DNA from: JBFHES01 sp041584015
GTDB lineage: Bacteria > Bacteroidota > Bacteroidia > Bacteroidales > M50B96
DNA: 9,912 bases
Direction of reading: 5' to 3'
NCBI GenBank assembly: GCA_041584015.1
Contig: JBFHES010000181.1
Coordinates: 1 to 9,912 of the forward strand
This document shows positions 1 through 5,781 of the stretch, piece by piece. Below the pieces are notes generated by a model, which saw only the letters and a list, made by a program, of their open reading frames with translations, was not told the DNA's origin and did not search any database. Each line of letters starts with the position of its first letter. The stretch's first letter is position 1. The position numbers and the translations under genes were made by a program.

Positions 1-1
1 A

Positions 2-73
2 TCGCAATTACCTGCTGGTGATGCTGCTATAGTTGGGGCTTCAGCCTTAGCCTGGAAAGAGCTTAGTAAGTAG
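2..73 (+). CDS. C-terminal end of a probable ROK-family sugar kinase/regulator (partial)
   Basis: An open frame enters from the left edge and ends at TAG 71-73. The 23 visible residues read SQLPAGDAAIVGASALAWKE followed by LSK. A tail of the form 'D/N-A-A/G-I-x-G-A-A/S-A-L-A' is what ROK-family proteins (glucokinase-like sugar kinases and transcriptional regulators) carry at their C-terminus, where it forms the last helix of the fold. The ATP-binding and zinc motifs of the family would lie outside the window, so kinase and regulator cannot be told apart. The neighbouring mannosidase on the same strand fits a sugar-catabolic context. The assignment rests on a short tail only; another actin-fold sugar kinase is possible. 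Confidence 0.5.
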   Translation, partial: SQLPAGDAAIVGASALAWKELSK

Positions 74-251
74 ATAAATTCCAGATACTAGGATCAAGAA
101 TTAAGATGTAAGATTAAACTATCGGAAGTTTTAATTCAAATTCTATTTTAAGCTGTGTCTGCAGAACTCAATAGAGATCTACTGATAAAACGCATTTGAG
201 TGTCTGAAAACCATTCCAGATAAAATTGCACCTAAAAAAGAAATAATACCC
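74..251. other. Intergenic region between ROK tail and GH92 gene
   Basis: No open frame or RNA gene is evident. It contains a short heptamer-periodic tract at 93-113 (ATCAAGA, ATTAAGA, TGTAAGA) shortly after the upstream stop codon, and a possible promoter at 196-228. No convincing terminator hairpin with a T-tract follows the ROK stop, so read-through into the mannosidase gene is possible. Confidence 0.5.
196..228 (+). promoter_or_regulatory. Candidate Bacteroidota-type promoter for the GH92 gene
   Basis: TTG at 196-198 and TAAAATTG at 221-228 are separated by 22 nt. This resembles the Bacteroidota sigma-ABfr pattern (TTG near -33 and TAnnTTTG near -7), with one mismatch in the -7 element. 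Transcription would start about 233-236, giving a leader of roughly 15-20 nt before the ATG at 252. The match is by eye and such motifs are common in AT-rich DNA. Confidence 0.3.
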
Positions 252-2510
252 ATGAAACAATTCCTTTCCATTCTAGCAATAATATTAATTTTTTCTTCAT
301 GTACTGAGGAGCAACAAGATGTTAAAGCTCCAATCGATTATGTCGATCCATTTATAGGAACAGGCGAGCATGGTCATACTTATCCGGGTGCAGCGTATCC
401 CTTTGGTATGGTGCAGTTAAGTCCTGATAATGGCGTTTCTGGTTGGGATTGGTGTTCCGGTTATCATTATTCATCCGATACAATTGCGGGCTTTAGCCAT
501 ACTCACCTAAGCGGAACAGGCATTGGTGATTTACAGGATTTGTCCTTCATGCCATCCTGTAAGGAATTGAATTTTGCAAATACCACGAGGCGAAACTTCA
601 CCAAACAGTTTTATGCTGGTTTTTCTCATGACAATGAACAGGCCAGCCCTGGGTATTATCAGGTGCAGTTAAACAACTCGATTAATGTGGAGTTAACTGT
701 TTCTGACCGCATCGGTTTTCATAACTATACTTTTCCTGAAAATAAGCCAAAGCATCTGATGATCGATTTGGGATATTCTCAGAACTGGGATACTCCCGTT
801 GAAAACCTTCTGGAGGCTAAAGACAGTAAAATTATTGTTGGTCATCGCTTTTCGAAAGGATGGGCAGCCGATCAAAAACTGTTTTTTGTGATTCAGTTTT
901 CTGAACCATATGAAACCATACATGGATTGCGTGATGGAAATATGCGCGAGGTGCTAGATACCATTGGCGGGGCCAGAATGGCTGCTGTTGTTACCTTTGA
1001 TAGCGAAGTGCCAGCAAATATTAAAGTGAAAGTGGGAATCAGCTCGGCCAGTATACAGGGTGCTATTGCAAACTTGAAGGCCGCAAATACGAGCTGGGAT
1101 TTTGAAGAATGGAAGAAGAACGCCCAACTTGCCTGGCAAACCGAATTGAATAAAATAAAGGTCGAAGGTCAAATTGAAAAAGATAAGACCATCTTTTACA
1201 CGGCTATGTATCATGCCTCCATTGCACCAACGTTGTTTTCTGATGTCGACGGATCGTTCTATAATCATAACGACACGATTCAGCATACCCAAAACTTTGA
1301 TATGTATACGGTGTTCTCTTTATGGGATACATTTCGCGCAGCACATCCATTGTATACTATTACCCAAAAGGATCGGGTTCCTGACATGATTAACTCCATG
1401 TTGCAGCATTACAAAGAAACAGGATTGCTTCCGGTGTGGGCTTTGCAGGGCAACGAAACCAATTGCATGATTGGTTATCATGCAATACCAGTTATTGTTG
1501 ACGCCTACTTGAAAGGCATTGGTGGATTCGATGCTGAATTAGCATTTAAAGCTCTCAAGGCATCGGCCATGCAGGACATCAGAGGAACCAAAGAGTTGCG
1601 GGAATACGGATATATTCCGTGCGACCTGATAAATGAATCTGTTTCTAAAACTATTGAATATTGCTACGATGATTGGTGCATTGCACAAATGGCTAAGGCC
1701 ATGAATAAAACTGAAGATTATGAGCTGTTCATGGAGCGGGCTTCAAACTACAAAAACGTATTTGATGCGTCAACCGGGTTTATGCGCGGAAAAGATTCAA
1801 ATGGCAATTGGAAAACACCTTTCGATCCGTTATACGCCAATCATCGGGATGATGAGTATACAGAAGGAAATGCCTGGCAGTATGCCTGGTTTGTGCCGCA
1901 CGATGTTCAGGGCTTGGTTAACTTGATGGGCGGTGCTGAGAACTATACTTTAAAGCTTGATTCCCTTTTTACGCTAGAGCAAGATGTACAGGGCGATCAT
2001 GCATCACCAGATATATCCGGCTTAATCGGACAATATGCGCATGGTAACGAGCCAAGCCACCACATCGCCTATATGTATAATTATGTTGGTCAGGCCTGGA
2101 AAACACAGGAGCGTGTTAATGAAATTCTGCGCGTAATGTACGATGACGATCCGGAAGGAATCTGCGGTAATGAGGACTGTGGTCAAATGTCAGCTTGGTA
2201 TGTGTTAAGTTCCATGGGCTTTTATCCTGTTAATGCGGCCGAGGGCATTTATGTAATTGGCTCACCTCTATTCGAAGAAGTGACAATCCCGTTGGCTGAT
2301 GACAACTCTTTTAAAGTGACGGCTAATGAGGTTTCTGAGACGAACATTTATATTCAATCGGCAAGCTTAAATGGTGTGCCTTTAAACCGTTCTTACATTT
2401 ATCACAAAGAGATAATAGCTGGAGGCCAGTTGGTTTTCGAAATGGGACCAGCGCCAAATAAAGAACTGTGGACTGAGACATCGGCTTTCCCACCTTCGAT
2501 GAGTAGGTAG
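252..2510 (+). CDS. GH92 family alpha-mannosidase, lipoprotein
   Basis: A 752-residue glycoside hydrolase of family GH92: calcium-dependent, inverting exo-alpha-mannosidases that trim mannose from N-glycans or mannans. The first 16 residues are a lipoprotein signal (hydrophobic stretch, then IFSSC with lipid-attachment Cys17), so the enzyme is exported and membrane-anchored. Family motifs are plain: YVDPFIGTG at 30-38, GHTYPGAAYPFGMVQLSPD at 41-59, GFSHTHLSGTG at 80-90, GNETNCMIGYH from 400, TEGNAWQY with Glu538 (likely general acid), GNEPSHH with Glu600, and GNEDCGQMSAWY with Asp642 (likely in the catalytic base pair by comparison with the Bacteroides enzyme BT3990). Length is usual for the family and nothing is truncated. 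The start is supported by the signal peptide directly following it. No SusC/SusD pair is visible, so membership of a polysaccharide utilisation locus is open; the ROK tail upstream hints at a sugar operon. Confidence 0.95.
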   Translation: MKQFLSILAIILIFSSCTEEQQDVKAPIDYVDPFIGTGEHGHTYPGAAYPFGMVQLSPDNGVSGWDWCSGYHYSSDTIAGFSHTHLSGTGIGDLQDLSFMPSCKELNFANTTRRNFTKQFYAGFSHDNEQASPGYYQVQLNNSINVELTVSDRIGFHNYTFPENKPKHLMIDLGYSQNWDTPVENLLEAKDSKIIVGHRFSKGWAADQKLFFVIQFSEPYETIHGLRDGNMREVLDTIGGARMAAVVTFDSEVPANIKVKVGISSASIQGAIANLKAANTSWDFEEWKKNAQLAWQTELNKIKVEGQIEKDKTIFYTAMYHASIAPTLFSDVDGSFYNHNDTIQHTQNFDMYTVFSLWDTFRAAHPLYTITQKDRVPDMINSMLQHYKETGLLPVWALQGNETNCMIGYHAIPVIVDAYLKGIGGFDAELAFKALKASAMQDIRGTKELREYGYIPCDLINESVSKTIEYCYDDWCIAQMAKAMNKTEDYELFMERASNYKNVFDASTGFMRGKDSNGNWKTPFDPLYANHRDDEYTEGNAWQYAWFVPHDVQGLVNLMGGAENYTLKLDSLFTLEQDVQGDHASPDISGLIGQYAHGNEPSHHIAYMYNYVGQAWKTQERVNEILRVMYDDDPEGICGNEDCGQMSAWYVLSSMGFYPVNAAEGIYVIGSPLFEEVTIPLADDNSFKVTANEVSETNIYIQSASLNGVPLNRSYIYHKEIIAGGQLVFEMGPAPNKELWTETSAFPPSMSR

Positions 2511-2565
2511 TTTAAAGTTTAAAGTAGAAAGTTCAAAGTGTAACGTTCAAGGTTCATAGTTTAAA
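2510..2565. repeat. Degenerate 7-bp tandem repeat, eight units, abutting the GH92 stop codon
   Basis: Eight in-phase heptamers with consensus GTTYAAA: GTTTAAA (2510), GTTTAAA (2517), GTAGAAA (2524), GTTCAAA (2531), GTGTAAC (2538), GTTCAAG (2545), GTTCATA (2552), GTTTAAA (2559). The first G is the last base of the TAG stop codon. G is kept in all eight first positions and T in all eight second positions. A shorter tract of the same period lies at 93-113. Heptamer-periodic AT-rich tracts are a feature I associate with Bacteroidota intergenic DNA; their function is not known to me. Confidence 0.8.
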
Positions 2566-2746
2566 GTAGTCCGATTAGGATTACATGGTGGTCAACATCA
2601 ATGATGAAAAAATAAGCCTAAATTATTTTTAGTATCGCCGCTTAATTGTGATAATGTTCCTGCACAAGGAATAGGAACTTGAAAATATTAGAGCTCAGCT
2701 CAACTTTATTGCGAATTAATTGTCTGTATTGTCTTAGTAATTTAGA

Positions 2747-2765
2747 TTGATTTTACGTAAATCAA
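2747..2765. promoter_or_regulatory. Palindrome, possible operator upstream of lpdA
   Basis: TTGATTT (2747-2753), spacer TACGT, AAATCAA (2759-2765): a perfect 7-bp inverted repeat about 55 bp before the lpdA ATG. It sits where the upstream promoter element would be if TAATTTCG (2777-2784) is the -7 element. Symmetry of this size suits a dimeric DNA-binding protein, but AT-rich palindromes also arise by chance and no regulator can be named. Confidence 0.3.
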
Positions 2766-2776
2766 TTTGAAAACAT

Positions 2777-2784
2777 TAATTTCG
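2777..2784 (+). promoter_or_regulatory. Candidate -7 element for lpdA
   Basis: TAATTTCG differs from the Bacteroidota consensus TAnnTTTG by one base and would give a start of transcription near 2790, about 30 nt before the ATG. A TTG at the ideal distance is lacking (the nearest, 2747-2749, is 27 nt away), so this is a weak call. Confidence 0.25.
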
Positions 2785-2819
2785 TAGCGATTTTACGACA
2801 ATAATAAAAAAAAATAAAT

Positions 2820-4208
2820 ATGGATTTTGATGTATTAGTAATTGGATCTGGACCTGGTGGTTATGTAACAGCTATTCGTGCTTCACAATTAGGTTTTAAA
2901 GTAGGAGTTGTTGAACGTGCCGAGATTGGCGGAATCTGCCTCAACTGGGGATGTATTCCAACCAAATCACTTCTAAAAAGTGCTCAGGTTTTCGATTATT
3001 TTAATCATGCTGCTGATTATGGTATCAAGCTAGAAGGTGAGGCAAAAGCCGATTTCGATGCAATCGTTAAGCGTAGTCGCGGTGTTGCTGATGGTATGAG
3101 CAAGGGTGTTCAGTTTCTAATGAAAAAGAACAAGATTGAAGTAGTAACCGGTTTTGGTAAGTTGGTGGCGAAAAATACCGTTGAGGTTGATAACGAAGGC
3201 GACAAAAAGCAAGTGACAGCTGCTCATATTATTCTTGCAACGGGTGCACGTTCACGTCAACTACCAAACCTTCCTCAGGATGGTGAGAAGATTATTGGTT
3301 ATCGCAAAGCAATGACATTGGCAAAGCAACCTGAATCAATGGTTGTAGTTGGGTCTGGTGCTATTGGAAGCGAGTTTGCTTATTTCTACCAAAGCATTGG
3401 AACAAAAGTTACGCTAGTTGAATACATGCCTAATATTGTTCCTGTTGAAGACGAAGAGGTATCAAAAACTTTAGCTCGTTCTTTCAAAAAAATGAAGATG
3501 AAAGTAATGACAGGATCAAGTGTTGAATCTGTTGATACGAGTGGCGACAAGTGCAAGGTTACAATCAAAACCAAGAAAGGCGAAGAAGTACACGAGGCAG
3601 ATGTAGTACTTTCTGCAGTTGGTATCGCACCAAATATAGAAGGCATTGGTCTGGAAGAAATGGGTGTGGAGCTTGAGAACGGTAAGATTAAAGTTGATGA
3701 TTTTTATCGTACCAATATTGAAGGAGTATATGCTATTGGTGATATTGTGCACGGACAAGCTTTAGCTCATGTTGCTTCAGCGGAAGGAATTACCTGTGTT
3801 GAGAAAATTGCAGGTCATGCACCAGAGCCAATTGATTATAATAATGTTCCAGGATGTACCTATACCAGTCCTGAGGTTGCCTCTGTTGGTATGACAGAGA
3901 AAGCGGCTAAGGAAGCCGGTTATGAAATAAAGGTTGGTAAGTTTCCATTTACAGCTTCTGGTAAAGCAAGTGCTGCTGGTGCAAAGGATGGTTTTGTAAA
4001 ACTAATTTTCGATGCCAAATATGGCGAGCTATTAGGTGGCCATTTAATTGGTGCAAATGTAACAGAGATGATTGCTGAACTGGTTGTTGCGCGTAAGCTC
4101 GAAACAACCGGTCACGAAATGATCAAATCAATTCATCCACACCCAACAATGAGCGAAGCCATTATGGAAGCAGCCGCTGCTGCCTACGATGAGGTGATTC
4201 ATATCTAG
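2820..4208 (+). CDS. lpdA: Dihydrolipoyl dehydrogenase (E3)
   Basis: A 462-residue FAD-dependent pyridine nucleotide-disulfide oxidoreductase that reoxidises dihydrolipoamide with NAD+ as the E3 part of 2-oxo acid dehydrogenase complexes or the glycine cleavage system, in the cytoplasm. The N-terminal FAD motif is GSGPGGY (9-15). The redox disulfide is Cys40/Cys45 in GGICLNWGCIPTK, the version typical of lipoamide dehydrogenases. The NAD motif is GSGAIGSEF (178-186), the second FAD motif is GVYAIGD (302-308), and the C-terminal catalytic dyad is His441/Glu446 in HPHPTMSE. Length is normal for the family and all key residues are present. It stands alone: no E1 or E2 gene is adjacent, so which complex it serves cannot be told. 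It is probably transcribed as a single gene, from an upstream promoter to the terminator at 4243-4276. Confidence 0.97.
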   Translation: MDFDVLVIGSGPGGYVTAIRASQLGFKVGVVERAEIGGICLNWGCIPTKSLLKSAQVFDYFNHAADYGIKLEGEAKADFDAIVKRSRGVADGMSKGVQFLMKKNKIEVVTGFGKLVAKNTVEVDNEGDKKQVTAAHIILATGARSRQLPNLPQDGEKIIGYRKAMTLAKQPESMVVVGSGAIGSEFAYFYQSIGTKVTLVEYMPNIVPVEDEEVSKTLARSFKKMKMKVMTGSSVESVDTSGDKCKVTIKTKKGEEVHEADVVLSAVGIAPNIEGIGLEEMGVELENGKIKVDDFYRTNIEGVYAIGDIVHGQALAHVASAEGITCVEKIAGHAPEPIDYNNVPGCTYTSPEVASVGMTEKAAKEAGYEIKVGKFPFTASGKASAAGAKDGFVKLIFDAKYGELLGGHLIGANVTEMIAELVVARKLETTGHEMIKSIHPHPTMSEAIMEAAAAAYDEVIHI

Positions 4209-4242
4209 AAAATTAGCTTAGATTAAAGAAATTTATATTAGT

Positions 4243-4276
4243 GAACGGAATGCTATTAATGCATTCCGTTCTTTTT
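4243..4276 (+). terminator. Strong intrinsic terminator after lpdA
   Basis: Perfect 11-bp stem GAACGGAATGC (4243-4253) and GCATTCCGTTC (4261-4271), loop TATTAAT, then TTTTT at 4272-4276. It lies 35 bp after the lpdA stop and isolates lpdA from the genes to the right. Confidence 0.93.
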
Positions 4277-4361
4277 GTTAATAAATTTTGCCGGTGTGGT
4301 ATAACTTCTAACTCGTCTTATCGTAAATAATACCAATGCATAGTTTTTTTACTAAATTAGT

Positions 4362-4387
4362 GCAATTGTTAATTGCCAACGGGGGGG
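4362..4387. promoter_or_regulatory. Palindrome plus G-run upstream of the STAS-like gene
   Basis: GCAATT (4362-4367), spacer GTT, AATTGC (4371-4376), followed closely by a run of seven G (4381-4387), about 30-55 bp before the ATG at 4418. This lies where a promoter or operator would be expected, since the terminator at 4243-4276 means a new promoter is needed. No good TAnnTTTG element was found in 4277-4417. The role is unknown. Confidence 0.25.
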
Positions 4388-4417
4388 AAGGCCTAACTTA
4401 AGTATTGTTTTATTATT

Positions 4418-4867
4418 ATGATACTCATCGAGAGATTAAATAGTCTGAAGGAGCAAATGAATAATATAGAAGTATTACAATTGGATGAAGGAAAATTTAG
4501 GATCAATAATAATATTGTTGAATTTCTAAATAATAATGTTGTGTATATTCAAGTTTGTGGGGCTCAAACAAATGAGTTAAGTCAGGCTCATCTACAGTTT
4601 TTTTACGATCAGACGGCAAAAGGGAATGTTGCCCATTATTATTTAATAGATCTGAACAAAGCCGGAAAGAGTACTCCAGATGCAAGAAAGGTATGGCAAC
4701 AACTAAGTGAAGAACCGACCACCAAAAAAGTTGCTGTTTTTGGACTACACCCGGTGGCCAGAGTTTTGGCCTCCTTTGTCCTTGGTAAGGTTAAGCGGAA
4801 TGCCAATAGCTTTTTTAAAACACAAGAAGAAGCGCTGGCATGGATCAATGCCGAAAACAACTTATGA
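4418..4867 (+). CDS. SpoIIAA/STAS-like domain protein
   Basis: A 149-residue soluble protein with no signal peptide or membrane segment. The pattern is a beta strand (VVYIQVCG, 41-48), a helix with acidic and amide residues, a strand (HYYLIDLN, 73-80), a helix (TPDARKVWQQL, 86-96), a strand (KKVAVFGL, 103-110), then helix PVARVLASFVLGKVK (112-126) and FFKTQEEALAWI (132-143). This layout, ending with 'F.t.eeAl.WI', resembles the SpoIIAA-like / STAS-SEC14 type domain proteins found singly in many bacteria, which are thought to act in signalling through protein contacts. That is inference from fold pattern, not from a catalytic motif. An internal ATG at 4457 (Met14) is an alternative start; the first ATG is kept because no stronger signal favours the second. 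The stop is 25 nt before the next gene, so the two are probably co-transcribed. Confidence 0.7.
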   Translation: MILIERLNSLKEQMNNIEVLQLDEGKFRINNNIVEFLNNNVVYIQVCGAQTNELSQAHLQFFYDQTAKGNVAHYYLIDLNKAGKSTPDARKVWQQLSEEPTTKKVAVFGLHPVARVLASFVLGKVKRNANSFFKTQEEALAWINAENNL

Positions 4868-4892
4868 CAACTAACTAAGATCTCATTTACGC

Positions 4893-5351
4893 ATGACAAA
4901 ACTACAAGAACAGTACGATAGAATAAATACTATAATAGACACGGTAATGCAAGTTGCGTCGGGTAACCTGGATGTGCAAATTCCTCTTTCAACAGATAAT
5001 GATGAAATTGATGCGCTTGCCATGGGCTTGAACATGATGATTGATGATCTTAAAGCAAATGTAATGATTCGTTCGGAGAACGCAGTCTATATTAAAATGA
5101 ACTACGAGTTGCGACTGGCCACAGAAAAAGCGGAATTGGCAAGAAATGAACTTGAGGAGTATAAATCGAATCTTGAAGATTTGGTGAAGATACGTACAGC
5201 CGAACTAGAAGAGAAGAATAAACAATTACAGAATTTTAATCAACTATTTGTTGGTCGTGAGTTTAGAATCAAGGAACTAAAAGATGAACTTCAATTATTA
5301 AAGAACCAAATGGCAACACAAGAGGAAAGTGCTGATATGCCAAATTCATAA
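4893..5351 (+). CDS. Soluble HAMP domain plus coiled-coil protein, no output domain
   Basis: A 152-residue cytoplasmic protein. Residues about 8-58 form a HAMP module: first helix IINTIID-type up to VASGNLDVQIPL (connector with Gly24), then DEIDALAMGLNMMIDDLKANV (37-57) as the second helix. Residues about 66-140 are charged and heptad-like, including LVKIRTAEL (97-105) and LFVGREFRIKELK (118-130), segments typical of linkers in sensor histidine kinases. There is no transmembrane helix, no histidine phosphoacceptor domain and no ATPase domain. HAMP domains normally relay signals between membrane sensors and outputs, so a free-standing one may be a partner that pairs with another coiled-coil protein. 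It could also be the surviving N-terminal part of a kinase, but the sequence downstream shows no kinase remnant. It follows the STAS-like gene by 25 nt and likely works with it. Confidence 0.75.
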   Translation: MTKLQEQYDRINTIIDTVMQVASGNLDVQIPLSTDNDEIDALAMGLNMMIDDLKANVMIRSENAVYIKMNYELRLATEKAELARNELEEYKSNLEDLVKIRTAELEEKNKQLQNFNQLFVGREFRIKELKDELQLLKNQMATQEESADMPNS

Positions 5352-5669
5352 AACCCTATTATTAGTTAGCTAATACCAAGATTAACTTACCACGAACTAT
5401 ACCTTCAAGATCAACATTAAGCTTCAATCCTTTTGTGATTACTATCACTTTTTTTTCTCTTTTTAAGAAATCAACCGTTAATAAATTGCTACATTTGAGA
5501 AGCAATTACAATTAGCAGCAAGACGATTAATCCTGCGATAAAAACTTATTAGCAAATTAACATGATGTAAGATCATGAAAAAGAACATTCAATTTAAATC
5601 AATGTGTGCAAGTACTGTCTGTTTGTGGTATTTACATAAAGCAGAAGTGGATGGGTTTAAAAGGGGGGT
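5352..5669. other. Intergenic region between the HAMP gene and the tracrRNA locus
   Basis: No credible protein gene. Contents: a weak AT-rich hairpin TATTAG/CTAATA (5360-5375) just after the HAMP stop without a T-run; a pyrimidine-rich stretch (about 5446-5465); a perfect TAnnTTTG element (5490-5497) nested in an inverted repeat AATTGCT/AGCAATT (5484-5507); a CATGAT/ATCATG inverted repeat (5561-5577); and a run of six G (5663-5668). Confidence 0.5.
5490..5497 (+). promoter_or_regulatory. Candidate -7 promoter element driving cas9
   Basis: TACATTTG is an exact match to the Bacteroidota -7 consensus TAnnTTTG and the best + strand match between the HAMP gene and cas9. It is flanked by the inverted repeat AATTGCT (5484-5490) and AGCAATT (5501-5507), which could bind a regulator. 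The -33 region is T-rich but lacks a clean TTG. If used, it gives cas9 a leader of about 280 nt that runs antisense through the tracrRNA gene. Confidence 0.4.
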
Positions 5670-5699
5670 AAAACAAAAGCGATCTGTTAGGACCGCTTT
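5670..5699 (-). terminator. Terminator hairpin at the 3' end of tracrRNA
   Basis: On the minus strand, AAAGCGGTC (5699-5691), loop CTAACA (5690-5685), GATCGCTTT (5684-5676), then TGTTTT (5675-5670). The stem has nine pairs, one of them G-U. It is probably both the last tracrRNA stem and the intrinsic terminator. The tail is interrupted by one G, so termination may be incomplete. Confidence 0.75.
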
Positions 5700-5745
5700 A
5701 AATGTTTTCACAACGGAATAATCCTTATTGTGAATTGCTTCAGAT
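5670..5745 (-). ncRNA. tracrRNA of the type II-C CRISPR-Cas system
   Basis: Read on the minus strand, 5726-5707 gives AAGGATTATTCCGTTGTGAA, which matches my recollection of the conserved core of Bacteroidota Cas9 tracrRNAs. Just 5' of it lies a probable anti-repeat, CTGAAGCAATTCACAAT (5743-5727), able to pair with a repeat starting GTTGTGAATTGCTTCAG. Inside the core, TTCACAA (5734-5728) can pair with TTGTGAA (5713-5707). The RNA ends in a hairpin with a 9-bp stem (5676-5699) and a U-rich tail. The gene lies directly upstream of cas9 and points away from it. The 5' end is inferred from the candidate promoter at 5750-5781 and could be up to about 15 nt further upstream. The anti-repeat is short if this start is right. 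Role: pairs with pre-crRNA, allows processing, and holds the guide in Cas9. Confidence 0.82.
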
Positions 5746-5749
5746 GCAA

Positions 5750-5781
5750 CGAAGATAGAGAAAATAATAATATAAAATCAA
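5750..5781 (-). promoter_or_regulatory. Candidate tracrRNA promoter (minus strand)
   Basis: On the minus strand, TTG (5781-5779), a 21-nt spacer, then TATCTTCG (5757-5750), which differs from TAnnTTTG at one position. The predicted start of transcription is about 5743-5745, just before the anti-repeat. The upstream element nearly touches the cas9 start codon (5786), so the promoter fills the gap between the tracrRNA gene and cas9 and leaves little room for a cas9 promoter there. Confidence 0.5.

Larger units (their letters stand above)
2566..2819. other. Intergenic region upstream of lpdA
   Basis: No gene is seen. Inverted repeats present are GTTCCT/AGGAAC (2656-2661 and 2673-2678), with an alternative inner pairing TTCCT/AGGAA (2657-2661 and 2667-2671); TTGATTT/AAATCAA (2747-2765); and TCGTA/TACGA (2782-2798). 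None is followed by a T-run, so a terminator for the GH92 transcript is not obvious here. The right part probably holds the lpdA promoter. Confidence 0.5.

Noticed and set aside
693..1926. Open frames of 68-112 codons on both strands
   Set aside because: All are nested in the GH92 gene, whose frame carries every family motif.
3386..3758. Minus-strand open frames of 80-86 codons
   Set aside because: They are contained in lpdA and have low-complexity Ser/Thr/Ile-rich translations without recognisable motifs.
4503..4899. Minus-strand open frames of 60 and 86 codons
   Set aside because: They are opposite the STAS-like gene, and the longer one reaches only into the next start; no independent support.
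5360..5375. TATTAG/CTAATA hairpin as terminator of the HAMP gene
   Set aside because: The stem is short and AT-only apart from one G-C pair, and no T-run follows.
5575..5721. Small + strand open frame of 48 codons (starting MKKNIQFKSM) between the HAMP gene and cas9
   Set aside because: It runs antisense through most of the tracrRNA, has no recognisable motif or start signal, and its coding potential is explained by the RNA gene on the other strand.
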